A DNA stretch of 64,000 bases from Rhodococcus sp. NBC_00297 (GTDB taxonomy: Bacteria; Actinomycetota; Actinomycetes; Mycobacteriales; Mycobacteriaceae). The notes below the pieces were generated by a model. It was not told where the DNA came from. It made no database searches and was given only the letters and a program-made list of their open reading frames with translations. Shown piece by piece: positions 8,233 through 16,393 of the stretch; within the stretch, counting starts at the first letter, position 1, and each line of letters begins with the position of its first letter. The position numbers and the translations under genes were made by a program. The stretch is taken from assembly GCF_036173065.1 (NCBI RefSeq), contig NZ_CP108041.1, positions 3,723,001-3,787,000 of the forward strand, in the 5' to 3' direction.

Positions 8233-8904
8233 ATGGTGCGAGACACGGCGACGCGGGAGCGGTTGGTGGAGGTGGCGCTTCGACTCTTCCGGGAGGACGG
8301 GTTCCAGGCGACCACGATGCGGCGCATCGCGACCGAGGCGGGCGTCTCGCTGGGCAATGCCTACTACTACTTCGCCGGCAAGGACGAGTTGGTCCACGAG
8401 CTGTATCTCGTCGTCCAACGCGAGCATCGGACCCGCGCGATACCCCTGCTCCGTGACGGCGCCTCGCTGGCGGACAACCTCTCGGCGGTGCTGCACGCCG
8501 GTCTCGACGTGATGCACCCTTACCGAAGCTTCGGCGGCTCGTTCCTCCAGTCGGCGCTTCCCCTGCAGTCGACCTCCAGTCCCTTCTCGCCCGAATCGTC
8601 CGCCGCGCGAGACATGGCCGTGGACCTCATGCGACTGACTCTGCAGAAGTCCAAGCAGCGCGGACCGGCATCGCTGGAGAGTCGTCTCCCCACGTTGCTG
8701 TGGGTCGCGTACCTGGGTGTGACCCTGCACTGGGTCACGGACGGATCCGACGACCAACGCCGCACCCGCGCGCTCGTCGACGGTCTCGTTCCCGTCGTCA
8801 CGAAGACGATCAGCCTGTCCCGACTGCCGGTCGCGCGAGGACTGCTCGGCGACATCGTCGGGCTGGTGGACACCATGACATCCGAGAAGGGAAGCGGGCG
8901 ATGA
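8233..8904 (+). CDS. TetR/AcrR-family repressor
   Basis: 223 residues with an N-terminal TetR helix-turn-helix (ATTMRRIATEAGVSLGNAYYYF, about 30-51) and an all-helical ligand domain. The ATG at 8233 is chosen because upstream in-frame ATGs fall within the operator palindromes. Its stop overlaps the start of the epimerase gene (ATGA at 8901-8904), so the epimerase is a co-transcribed probable target. The ligand is unknown. Confidence 0.9.
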   Translation: MVRDTATRERLVEVALRLFREDGFQATTMRRIATEAGVSLGNAYYYFAGKDELVHELYLVVQREHRTRAIPLLRDGASLADNLSAVLHAGLDVMHPYRSFGGSFLQSALPLQSTSSPFSPESSAARDMAVDLMRLTLQKSKQRGPASLESRLPTLLWVAYLGVTLHWVTDGSDDQRRTRALVDGLVPVVTKTISLSRLPVARGLLGDIVGLVDTMTSEKGSGR

Positions 8905-9833
8905 CGAGAGACGTACGGACCGTCGTGATCTGTGGAGCGACGGGATACATCGGGCAGTACCTCGCGAGGGCGTATCGGGACCGGGGAATCGACGTGAGAT
9001 CCGTGGGCCGCGGCGCCGTCAACGACGCGTCGTGGTCGGACCGTGACCGGTTGACCCGTGTCCTCGACGGAGCCGACATGGTGATCAATCTGGCGGGCCG
9101 TTCGGTGAGCTGCCGCTACACCAAGAGTACCGCCGACGTCATCTTCTCCTCGCGGGTGGAGACGACGGCCGCACTGGGCCAGGCCCTCTCGCGTGTGGAC
9201 CGCGCTCCCGACGTGTGGTTCAACGCCAGCACCGGAACCATCTACCGCGATGCTCGTGACCGGCCGATGACGGAGCGGGACGGGGACGTGGGGACGGGTT
9301 TCTCCGTCGAGGTGGCCCGCGCGTGGGAGCGCGAACTGTTCGACGCGCCCACCGGCGTCCGCAAGATCGCTCTGCGCATGGCGATCGTCCTGGGTGCCGG
9401 TGGCGGCGCCGTCAACCCCCTCATCGATCTGGCGCGGCTCGGACTCGGCGGCCGGATGGGTGACGGCACACAGATGTTCAGCTGGATCCACGTCGCGGAC
9501 GTGCTCCGGTCCATCGACCATCTGTACGCGCGCGAGGACATCGCGGGACCGGTGAACCTCGCGACACCGTTCGCCGTGGACAACGCCACCATGATGCGCG
9601 AGGTCCGACGTCACCTGGGACGGTCACGAGGTGTCGCGACCCCCGCATGGTTGCTGCACGCCGGCGCCGCTGTCATCCGCACCGAACCGGAACTGGTCCT
9701 GAAGAGTCGGTGGGTGGATCCCGAGGTGTTGCGGCGCAGTGATTTCGAGTTCGAGTATCCGCGCCTCGGTCCGGCGTTGGAGCAGATCGCTCGCCACACG
9801 TCCCGCGGTCTGCTGCCGGTCGCCCTGGGCTGA
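8901..9833 (+). CDS. NAD(P)-dependent epimerase, TIGR01777/DUF1731-like
   Basis: 310 residues of the extended short-chain dehydrogenase fold with N-terminal dinucleotide motif GATGYIG and a later WFNASTGTIYRD segment resembling the TIGR01777 (YfcH/SDR39U1) family. Members are widespread but their substrate is unknown. The start overlaps the TetR stop by 4 nt, giving a TetR-epimerase operon under the twin TTGAAC operators. Confidence 0.85.
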   Translation: MTRDVRTVVICGATGYIGQYLARAYRDRGIDVRSVGRGAVNDASWSDRDRLTRVLDGADMVINLAGRSVSCRYTKSTADVIFSSRVETTAALGQALSRVDRAPDVWFNASTGTIYRDARDRPMTERDGDVGTGFSVEVARAWERELFDAPTGVRKIALRMAIVLGAGGGAVNPLIDLARLGLGGRMGDGTQMFSWIHVADVLRSIDHLYAREDIAGPVNLATPFAVDNATMMREVRRHLGRSRGVATPAWLLHAGAAVIRTEPELVLKSRWVDPEVLRRSDFEFEYPRLGPALEQIARHTSRGLLPVALG

Positions 9834-9851
9834 CGCGACGTCGTACGCGCC

Positions 9852-9876
9852 GTTTCCGCCGACGGTCCGCGGGTAG
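9852..9876 (+). promoter_or_regulatory. SigF/SigB-like promoter of the Cys-rich copper protein
   Basis: GTTT at 9852-9855 and GGGTAG at 9871-9876, with a 15-nt spacer, resemble the actinobacterial general-stress promoter GTTT-N15/17-GGGTAT. The start codon lies 38 nt downstream with AAAGGAG between. The spacer shares the core CGGTCCG with the element in front of the UsfY-like gene. Confidence 0.5.
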
Positions 9877-9913
9877 CCGACACCGACGCGATCCGTGCGA
9901 CAAAGGAGCAGCG

Positions 9914-10318
9914 ATGACGACCGTGACGGACCTATTGGCCACCCATCCCCTCGATGGTGATCGTGCACTGGTGGCGGCCTGTGTGGAGGCGTGTCTCGAC
10001 TGTTCGACGGCGTGCACCGTCTGTGCCGACGCCTGCCTCGCCGAGGATTCCGTCGCGCGACTCAGGTCGTGCATTCGACTCGATCAGGACTGCGCCGACC
10101 TGTGTGCCGCGACCGCCCGGATCATCACGCGGAGCGGTGCCCGGTCCGAGACGGCACGCGCCGCGCTGATCGCCTGTGCGTCCGCGTGCGACGACTGTGC
10201 CGACGAGTGCGCCCGGCATGCGGGGATGCACGAACACTGCGCCGCGTGTGCGGACGCATGTCGGCGATGTGCGCGGGCGTGCCGCGACCTGCTGGCCGCG
10301 CCGGGCACACCGATGTGA
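9914..10318 (+). CDS. Four-helix-bundle copper-binding protein (DUF326/Csp-like)
   Basis: 134 residues with 18 Cys, mostly in CxxxC/CxxC steps along helices (C23, 27, 30, 34, 37, 41, 53, 60, 64, 88, 92, 95, 99, 109, 112, 116, 119, 123), the pattern of cytosolic copper-storage proteins whose bundle core is lined with Cys that bind many Cu(I). H101, H106 and H108 lie near the bundle end. There is no signal peptide, so a cytosolic Csp3-type role is likely. Strong ribosome site AAAGGAG precedes the ATG. Copper buffering is inferred from the family. Confidence 0.88.
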   Translation: MTTVTDLLATHPLDGDRALVAACVEACLDCSTACTVCADACLAEDSVARLRSCIRLDQDCADLCAATARIITRSGARSETARAALIACASACDDCADECARHAGMHEHCAACADACRRCARACRDLLAAPGTPM

Positions 10319-10525
10319 CGAGCTGGCGAGGAACAAGCACATCGGTTTCGGGTACCTCCGGTGTTTCGGTGACGCGGTCGGGCACGGGTACCGCGGTCGG
10401 ACCGACCGAAACTCCCTGATCGAGGATCTGACGGCGTGTTTCGACGCGACGATCGCGGGAACACGGGCGCCGCAGCACCACCGTCGGGTGGGGCTCGGTT
10501 GTCCGGTGACCCGTGGAGGAACTCA

Positions 10526-11383
10526 GTGTCCGATCTTCAGCCGTTCTACGACGACGTCCAAGCTCACTACGACCTCTCGGACGAGTTCTTCAGGCTCTTC
10601 CTCGATCCGACGCAGACCTACAGCTGTGCGTACTTCGAGCGCGAGGACATGACACTCGAGGAAGCGCAGCTCGCGAAGATCGACCTGTCGCTGTCCAAGT
10701 GCGACCTCCGTCCGGGCATGCGTCTGCTCGACGTCGGGTGCGGGTGGGGCGCGACGCTTCGGCGAGCGGTGGAGAAGTACGACGTGAACGTCGTCGGTCT
10801 GACCCTGAGCAGGAACCAGTACGAGCACGTGTCGGCGATGCTGAACGGGCTCGACACGGGACACACCACCGAGGTGCGGCTGCAGGGGTGGGAGGAGTTC
10901 GACGAGCCGGTCGATCGCATCGTCAGCATCGGCGCCTTCGAGCACTTCACCTCCCCCCGCTACGACGACTTCTTCACCCGCGCCTACTCGATCCTGCCCG
11001 GGGACGGCCGGATGATGCTGCACACCATCGTGCAACTCGGCCGCGACATGTTCCGGCAGAAGTCGCGCGTGACGCGGGCGGACATGGACTTCGCCGACTT
11101 CATCGGCCGCGAGATCTTTCCCGGCGGCGAGCTCCCGATCCCGCAGGTGGTGATCGAGAAGGGCGAGCGAGCCGGCTTCCGCGTGGAGAAGGTCCAGTCG
11201 CTGCAACAGCACTACGCTCGAACGCTCGATCTGTGGTCGGCCGCGCTGGAGGCGAGGAAGGACGAAGCTGTCGCCATCGCCGGCGAGGCGATGTACCAGA
11301 CCTACATGCGGTATCTGCCCGGGTGCGCCGACTTCTTCCGGCGTGAACTGATCGACGTCCGCCAGTTCACGATGGTGAAGTAG
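10526..11383 (+). CDS. Mycolic-acid cyclopropane-synthase-type SAM methyltransferase
   Basis: 285 residues beginning at a GTG preceded by GGAGGA. The N-terminus (VQAHYDLSDEFFRLFLDP, then TYSCAYFER) and SAM motif LLDVGCGWGATL are diagnostic of the CmaA/MmaA/UmaA group, and the size fits (about 285-300). These enzymes modify double bonds or methylate lipid acyl chains; which reaction applies here cannot be told. In a Rhodococcus-type host, whose mycolates are generally not cyclopropanated, a phospholipid or UmaA-like role is as likely. The last 17 nt overlap a convergent gene. Confidence 0.9.
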   Translation: MSDLQPFYDDVQAHYDLSDEFFRLFLDPTQTYSCAYFEREDMTLEEAQLAKIDLSLSKCDLRPGMRLLDVGCGWGATLRRAVEKYDVNVVGLTLSRNQYEHVSAMLNGLDTGHTTEVRLQGWEEFDEPVDRIVSIGAFEHFTSPRYDDFFTRAYSILPGDGRMMLHTIVQLGRDMFRQKSRVTRADMDFADFIGREIFPGGELPIPQVVIEKGERAGFRVEKVQSLQQHYARTLDLWSAALEARKDEAVAIAGEAMYQTYMRYLPGCADFFRRELIDVRQFTMVK

Positions 11384-11882
11384 ACGCCGTCGCCTGGTCG
11401 GGGGCGTCGATCTCCGCGATCACGACGCCGATGTCGTCGGCGCTGTAGGGAAGTCCGAGGACATCCGTCAGAGCGGCAGCTGCCCGGCTCGCGACGAGAT
11501 CGCCGGCCTCCTGGAGATCCGTGCCGTAGGCGGCGATCACCGTCACCAGACCGCCCGTGCACCGGTGACCCTCGGTGTAGAGCGAGATGTCGGCGGGCTC
11601 TGTGCCCGCCACCTCGGCGACGGCGCTGCGGACGGCGATGCGGACGACGACGTCACTGACCCGAAGGGTGTCCGCGTCGACGTCCACTCCCTCGACAACG
11701 CCCTCGTCGGGGTAGCGGGCGTCGAGGGGCCACGTCCGGACCCCGACGGCTCGCACGCGTGAGAGGGCGGCGGCGCTGATGTCCACCCACCCGTGCACGG
11801 GCGCGTCGCGCAGCACGCTCGCGGCTCGACGGAGCGTCGAATCCGTCTGCGGCGGTGTCGAATCAGGCTGACCCGACGTCAT
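11367..11882 (-). CDS. Divergent Asp23-like protein linked to an ECF sigma factor
   Basis: 171 residues. The half from about 85 on shows a beta-alpha-beta arrangement (VTVIAAYGTDLQEAGDLVAS) reminiscent of the Asp23/Gls24 fold, though the similarity is weak and no signature is intact. Start at 11882 gives a 4-nt overlap with the sigma-factor stop, so the two are co-translated; an ATG 6 nt upstream is also possible. A role as partner or regulator of that sigma factor in envelope stress is a hypothesis based on position. It overlaps the methyltransferase gene 3' end. Confidence 0.65.
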   Translation of the reverse strand: MTSGQPDSTPPQTDSTLRRAASVLRDAPVHGWVDISAAALSRVRAVGVRTWPLDARYPDEGVVEGVDVDADTLRVSDVVVRIAVRSAVAEVAGTEPADISLYTEGHRCTGGLVTVIAAYGTDLQEAGDLVASRAAAALTDVLGLPYSADDIGVVIAEIDAPDQATASTSPS

Positions 11883-12586
11883 CTCCACGTCTCCAATCGT
11901 GTCTCGAGTGTGGCGCGTGCACGCGTGAGGTGGCCGCGGACGGCACCGGGGGAGAGGGCCATGACCGTGCCGATCTCGGTGTGCTTCATGCCCTCGACCT
12001 CACGGAGCAACCAGCAGGCCCGCTGGCGATACGGTAGCTCAGCGAGGGCATCGTCCAACGCGGACAGGAAGTCGGCGTCGGACACGGTGCGCGACGGGTC
12101 GTCCCTCGGGTCCTGGCTCGGCCTTTCGAACACCCAGTCCTCGACGGGCGCGATGCTGCGGCGCCGCCGATGATCCGTCACCTTGTGGGAGACGACGCTG
12201 AACAACCAGGTGCGCAGCGACGAGTCGGAACGGAAGTGGCGCAGTCCGCGCCAGGCGTCGACCAACGCGTCCTGGACGATGTCTTCGGCAGCGCCTCGGT
12301 CGGACAGGAGGTGGGTTGCGTAGCGCAGCATGTCCGGTCCGAGTCGGCGCACGATCTCCTCGAACGCGCGTCGGTCGCCCATGCCCGCGGCGGCGGCGAG
12401 GGCGCGATCGCCGAGCTCGCGGTGGTCGGCGGCGAACGTCGGACGAGTGGACGTGTCGCGGTCCGCCGACGGTGCTGCGATGGACGGGAGGCTGACATCA
12501 CCGGCCACGTCGGGACTGCCGGGATCGGGCGCGATCGACGGACGACTGAGCACTGTTCCCCCCGAACCGCCGTCGGAGTGACCCAC
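11879..12586 (-). CDS. ECF RNA polymerase sigma factor
   Basis: 235 residues. After a Pro/Ser-rich N-terminal tail of about 55 residues come sigma region 2 (LSDRGAAEDIVQDALVDAWR, near 93-112, with -10 recognition) and region 4 (ALAELPYRQRACWLLREVEG then TEIGTVMALSPGAVRGHL). The length and lack of regions 1 and 3 fit the ECF class. No anti-sigma gene is adjacent; the co-translated Asp23-like gene may take that place. The true start may be internal because the N-terminal tail is unusual. Confidence 0.88.
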   Translation of the reverse strand: MGHSDGGSGGTVLSRPSIAPDPGSPDVAGDVSLPSIAAPSADRDTSTRPTFAADHRELGDRALAAAAGMGDRRAFEEIVRRLGPDMLRYATHLLSDRGAAEDIVQDALVDAWRGLRHFRSDSSLRTWLFSVVSHKVTDHRRRRSIAPVEDWVFERPSQDPRDDPSRTVSDADFLSALDDALAELPYRQRACWLLREVEGMKHTEIGTVMALSPGAVRGHLTRARATLETRLETWR

Positions 12587-12628
12587 CCCGAAGATTGATG
12601 AAGCAACTACTTTTCCCCCACGTCATTG

Positions 12629-12653
12629 TTCCCGCGCAGGATCACGCGCAAAC
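12629..12653 (-). promoter_or_regulatory. Weak stress-type promoter candidate for the ECF sigma gene
   Basis: Read on the minus strand, GTTT (12653-12650), 16 nt and GGGAAC (12634-12629) fit SigF spacing but match the -10 in only four of six bases. The same GGGAAC could alternatively be an ECF -35, with GTAGTT 17 nt downstream as -10, which would mean autoregulation. The two readings cannot be separated by sequence. Confidence 0.3.
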
Positions 12654-12664
12654 CCGACTCAATG

Positions 12665-12685
12665 ACTGTGACGAGCCGTCACAGT
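12665..12685. promoter_or_regulatory. 21-bp inverted repeat before the Asp23 gene
   Basis: Arms ACTGTGACG and CGTCACAGT flank a 3-nt spacer and end 10 nt before the GAGAGGA ribosome site. It resembles a CRP/GlxR site, but the TGTGA/TCACA halves are separated by 7 rather than 6 nt. It may be an operator or an mRNA hairpin controlling translation. Confidence 0.45.
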
Positions 12686-12703
12686 CCAGAGAGAGGACCT
12701 GAA

Positions 12704-13156
12704 GTGAACGCCCCGCAGACTGCGACAGGAAACGCCGTGAGGACGTCCGTCGCATCGACCGTCGACCACAGTGACGACCGAACCGACCGCAGAGATCGCG
12801 GCCGCACAGTCGTCGCGGACGCCGTGGTCGCCACCGTCGCCGGCATCGCCGCACGAGAGGTACCGGGCCTCCACGCCCTGGAACCGGCCGGTTCTCGTGC
12901 GCTGGACGTACTCCGGTCCGCAGTGGGCGTCGACGGGGCGAGGCACACACAGGGGGTGTCGGTCGAGGTGGACGACCGCACCGCAGTCGTCTCGCTCGAT
13001 CTGGTGGCGGACTACGGAATATCCATCGCCGACGTCGCAGCGGACGTCCGCCGCAACGTCTCCAGTGCGGTGACGGCACTGACCGGACTCACCTGCAGCC
13101 GTGTCGACGTCGTCGTGCACGACGTGCAGGTCGGTGGCCACCGCACGGCCGCCTGA
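12704..13156 (+). CDS. Asp23/Gls24-family envelope stress protein
   Basis: 150 residues; GTG start follows GAGAGGA. The Asp23 signature is clear: VVATVAGIAAREVPGLHAL, then GVSVEVDDRTAVVSLDLVADYG and IADVAADVRRNVSSAVTALT. Family members are membrane-associated proteins linked to cell-envelope and alkaline stress. The gene is divergent from the ECF sigma operon across 117 bp and is followed by two tiny coupled frames and an aquaporin. Confidence 0.9.
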   Translation: MNAPQTATGNAVRTSVASTVDHSDDRTDRRDRGRTVVADAVVATVAGIAAREVPGLHALEPAGSRALDVLRSAVGVDGARHTQGVSVEVDDRTAVVSLDLVADYGISIADVAADVRRNVSSAVTALTGLTCSRVDVVVHDVQVGGHRTAA

Positions 13157-13219
13157 CCACAGTCTCGTCCGACCACACACACCGACTCGCGCTCCGCGGG
13201 CCGGTCGAAGAAGGGAACC

Positions 13220-13264
13220 ATGATGACCACGATCGAGAAACGCACCGACGAGGTGCGCGCATGA
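13220..13264 (+). CDS. 14-codon micro-ORF coupled to the next frame
   Basis: MMTTIEKRTDEVRA, preceded by GAAGGGA at a suitable distance, and ending in an ATGA overlap with the 38-codon frame. It has no recognisable domain. It may be a leader peptide, a remnant of a longer gene, or a device that loads ribosomes onto the following genes. Expression is not shown. Confidence 0.3.
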   Translation: MMTTIEKRTDEVRA

Positions 13265-13377
13265 GCGCCCGTCGGAGCCTGTCCAGCCGACTCTTCGAGG
13301 GCCTGGGCCGCGTGACGTGGGGCTACGCCAAGCGCAAGATCGACGAGCGCCGCACCCGACGAGGAGGACGACGATGA
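13261..13377 (+). CDS. 38-residue basic miniprotein coupled to the aquaporin gene
   Basis: Frame starting MSARRSLSSRLFEGLG and ending in an Arg-rich tail; 12 of the 38 residues are Arg or Lys after position 15. Both ends overlap neighbours by ATGA (13261-13264 and 13374-13377), so it is positioned for translational coupling into the aquaporin gene. No family recognised. An amphipathic, membrane-binding peptide is possible but speculative. Confidence 0.45.
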   Translation: MSARRSLSSRLFEGLGRVTWGYAKRKIDERRTRRGGRR

Positions 13378-14072
13378 CCAAGTTCACCGTCTACATCGCC
13401 GAGGCCATCGGCACCGCCGTTCTCGTGATCGGAGGTGTGGGCACCGCCGTCCTGGCGGGCGACGACGTCGCCACCACCGGAATCGCGCTCGCCTTCGGCC
13501 TGACACTGCTCGCGATGGTGTTCGTGCTCGGACCCGTGTCCGGTTGCCACATCAATCCGGCGGTCACGCTCGCGTTCCTCGTCACGGGCCGCATGACGGC
13601 CGCCCGCGCCGCCGGATACGCCGCCGCACAGGTGATCGGCGGACTCGTCGGCGCCCTGGTGGTCTACGTCATGGCGACGGGTCGACCCGGATACGACCGG
13701 ACGGTCGACGGTCTCGGCGCCAACGGATACGGCGACGCCTCGGCAGGAAACTACTCGCTTCTCGCCGTCGCGATCGTGGAGATCGTGGCAACGGCAGTTC
13801 TCGTGCTGGTGGTACTCGGCGTGACAGGGCCGCATTCCGTTGCGGCAGCCGGGGTTCCGATCGGACTTACGCTCGCGTTCGTGCATCTGCTCGCCATCGG
13901 GGTCGACTCGACGTCGGTCAACCCGGCGCGCTCCATCGGGCCTGCGCTGATCGCCGGCGGAAGCGCACTCTCGCAACTGTGGGTGTTCCTGGTCTTCCCG
14001 TTGATCGGTGGTGTGGTCGGTGCACTCGCCTACAAGGCCGTGCGGCCCGCCGAGGCGGTCGCCGCGCACTGA
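13374..14072 (+). CDS. Aquaporin (MIP family, AqpZ-like)
   Basis: 232 residues with six membrane helices and both NPA boxes: CHINPAVT (NPA 61-63) and SVNPARS (NPA 183-185). H171 and R186 suit the narrow selectivity filter of water channels such as AqpZ rather than the wider glycerol facilitators. Start at 13374 is fixed by the ATGA overlap with the upstream miniprotein and GAGGAGG 8-14 nt before it. Linked to the Asp23 gene, it suggests an osmotic or envelope stress unit. Confidence 0.92.
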   Translation: MTKFTVYIAEAIGTAVLVIGGVGTAVLAGDDVATTGIALAFGLTLLAMVFVLGPVSGCHINPAVTLAFLVTGRMTAARAAGYAAAQVIGGLVGALVVYVMATGRPGYDRTVDGLGANGYGDASAGNYSLLAVAIVEIVATAVLVLVVLGVTGPHSVAAAGVPIGLTLAFVHLLAIGVDSTSVNPARSIGPALIAGGSALSQLWVFLVFPLIGGVVGALAYKAVRPAEAVAAH

Positions 14073-14164
14073 CTCTCGTGTGCGACGAGCCCGTTGCTCG
14101 CCGGGTGCACCCGGGGCATGATGCGACGGTCGGTCGTGGGGGCCGTCGCACATGGGGGTGGGTC

Positions 14165-14806
14165 ATGAACACGGTTCGTCGTACGCCAGGTCTGCGCGCG
14201 ATCTTGGACGACTATCGACGCTGGCGCGCGATCGGGCCGGGCGGGCTCCCCGACAATCCGGTCGGCTGGGTGGTCATGACCGCTCTACGCCCCCTCTGTC
14301 GAGAGACCATTCGACTGCGCGACAACGATATCCGGGCCGCCGTCGGTGCCCTCGAGTTGCCGGACCGCGGCAGTCGACCCGTCATGGCACCGTTCCCGAT
14401 CCCGCACCGGCAGGTGGTGTCCGACGGCGATCCCGTCAGTGTCCGGTCGTTGCAGGATCACCTGACGATCCTGAGCTCCACCGACGGATGCAACAGCGCG
14501 CGTAGCCATCTGGAACGTCGAGGCGACGCGCTCCACGTCGATCACCCGCGCAGCGCCGCCGCTCGGCGTGCTCGCGGAGAGATCGCCCACGTGCACGACG
14601 CGCAGGGGTCGATGCACGTGGTCGCCGATCCGCGGGACGTCGCCGAGATCGTCTCGCGTGGCTGGGGAGAGCGGCATCCGCTGGCCGGACGTTCCCTCGT
14701 GGGGCTGCCGGACAGCTATCTCTACCTCTACGCACCTCGGAACGAGGCAGAGCAGCAGCAGCTGCGGCGCATCGTGGACCGGGCGATCGTCTCTGCTGGA
14801 GCGTGA
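14165..14806 (+). CDS. Luciferase-domain (DUF5519) protein
   Basis: 213 residues. The C-terminal half (HVHDAQGSMHVVADPRDVAE, GERHPLAG, then PDSYLYLYAPRNEAE) matches the DUF5519 luciferase-like domain, a family named for sequence only; no flavin motif or light-emission function is implied. The N-terminal half, around WVVMTALRPLC, may associate with the membrane. Start ATG 14165 follows GGGGGTGGG; 14152 is an alternative. Confidence 0.7.
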   Translation: MNTVRRTPGLRAILDDYRRWRAIGPGGLPDNPVGWVVMTALRPLCRETIRLRDNDIRAAVGALELPDRGSRPVMAPFPIPHRQVVSDGDPVSVRSLQDHLTILSSTDGCNSARSHLERRGDALHVDHPRSAAARRARGEIAHVHDAQGSMHVVADPRDVAEIVSRGWGERHPLAGRSLVGLPDSYLYLYAPRNEAEQQQLRRIVDRAIVSAGA

Positions 14807-14893
14807 TCGGTTCGTGGGTTCACGGGCCGTGCAGTGTCCAGACTTCGACGACACCGGCGCTCGTCGGCGGCACGCGCACCTAGTCTGAGCGCC

Positions 14894-16393
14894 ATGAGAT
14901 TCGACGAGTATCGGGCCCACGACGCGACCGGGCTCGCCCAGCTGGTCGCGTCCGGCGACGTGACGGCCGCGGAGTTGGTCGAGGTCGCGATCGCGCGAGC
15001 GCGCGAGGTGGATCCCACCCTGAACGCCCTCGTGCAGTGGCAGGAGGATGCCGCGCGAGTGCGGGCCGCGGGCGCCTTGTCCGGTCCGATGGCGGGAGTG
15101 CCGTTCCTGCTCAAGGATCTCTTCCAGGCTCAGGCCGGGATCGTCGAGACGTCGGGGTCACGCTCGGGGGCGTCGTCCAGGCCCCGGGTCACGGACACCG
15201 TGGTGCAACGGTGGCTCGACGCCGGGGTCGTCGTCCTGGGCCGCACGGCCGTACCCGAATTCGGCGCCAAGGGAGTCACCGAGCCGCAGGCGCACGGTGC
15301 GACCCGCAACCCGTGGGATCCCGCCCGCACACCGGGTGGCTCCTCCGGTGGTTCGGCCGCCGCGGTGGCGTCGGGCATCGTGCCCGTCGCCGGCGCCAGT
15401 GACGGCGGCGGCTCCATCCGCATCCCCGCGGCGTACTGCGGCCTGTTCGGACTCAAGCCTGGCCGGGCAGTCGTCCCTGCCGGGCCCCGCGCCGGGGAGA
15501 TGCTCTTCGGGAGCGCCGTCACCGGTGTGCTCACCCGCTCCGTGCGCGACTCGGCCGCGTTCCTCGACATCGTGCGCGGCTCGGACGACGACGCTCCCTT
15601 CGAGTTCGCGGCCCCGTCGACGCCCCATGTGGAGGCACTCGGCCGGCCGGGTCCTCGGCTTCGGATCGGGGTCGCGGCGCGATCGGCGCTGAACGACGCA
15701 CCCCACCCGGACGTCCTCGCCGCGCTCGACCGCGCCCGCGACCTGCTCGTCGAACTGGGCCACACCGTCGAGGAGGTCGCCTCGCCGTTCGACGAGGAGC
15801 AGCTGGCCAGAGACTTCCTCGTGCCGTGGTTCGTCCACCTCGCCGCCGAGGTGTCGTCCGCGTCGGCCACGGCGCGGCCCACCACGACGGAGTTCGAACT
15901 CGACACGCTGGTCCTCGCCGAGATCGGGCGCGCCACGAGAGCGGTGGATCACGATGCGGCGCTGGCACGCTGGCAGGACCACGTCCGCGCCATCGCTGCA
16001 TTCCACCGCCGCTTCGATCTGCTCATGACACCCACGACGGCGGGTCCCGCGCCGCTGATCGGCGCCTTCGACACCCCGTTCGTCGAGAGGGTGGGCGCCC
16101 GGCTCGCGCTCGCGCTGCGACTCGGACCGATTCTCGGACGGCTCGGCGCGGTGCAGGACGCGGTGATGCGCAGCCTGTCCGCTGTCCCGTACACGCAATC
16201 GGCCAATCTGACCGGGCGGCCGGCGATGAGTGTTCCGCTTTCGGCGACAGTCGACGGTCTGCCAGTCGGCGTGCACTTCCTGGCGCCACCGGGTGGGGAG
16301 ACTCGGCTGCTGGTGCTCGCCGCGGAGCTCGAGGTGGCGCGGCCGTGGTTCGACAGGATCCCCGCGGACGTGGTCAGTGAGCGAGTCGGATGA
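14894..16393 (+). CDS. Amidase-signature hydrolase
   Basis: 499 residues. The Ser-Ser-Lys catalytic triad of the amidase signature family is visible: K74 (LLKDLF), the GGSSGGS loop at 148-154 and S174 in DGGGSIRIP. Such enzymes hydrolyse linear amides, including fatty-acid amides, 6-aminohexanoate oligomers and nitrile-derived amides; the substrate is unknown. A TAGTCT -10 box ends 7 nt before the ATG, indicating a leaderless mRNA and fixing the start. The last 20 nt overlap a convergent Rieske gene. Confidence 0.93.
   Translation: MRFDEYRAHDATGLAQLVASGDVTAAELVEVAIARAREVDPTLNALVQWQEDAARVRAAGALSGPMAGVPFLLKDLFQAQAGIVETSGSRSGASSRPRVTDTVVQRWLDAGVVVLGRTAVPEFGAKGVTEPQAHGATRNPWDPARTPGGSSGGSAAAVASGIVPVAGASDGGGSIRIPAAYCGLFGLKPGRAVVPAGPRAGEMLFGSAVTGVLTRSVRDSAAFLDIVRGSDDDAPFEFAAPSTPHVEALGRPGPRLRIGVAARSALNDAPHPDVLAALDRARDLLVELGHTVEEVASPFDEEQLARDFLVPWFVHLAAEVSSASATARPTTTEFELDTLVLAEIGRATRAVDHDAALARWQDHVRAIAAFHRRFDLLMTPTTAGPAPLIGAFDTPFVERVGARLALALRLGPILGRLGAVQDAVMRSLSAVPYTQSANLTGRPAMSVPLSATVDGLPVGVHFLAPPGGETRLLVLAAELEVARPWFDRIPADVVSERVG

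Noticed and set aside
10345..10400. SigF-like promoter before the mycolic-type methyltransferase
   Set aside because: GTTT and GGG(T/C)AC elements occur, but spacings are 13 or 19 nt, outside the accepted range.
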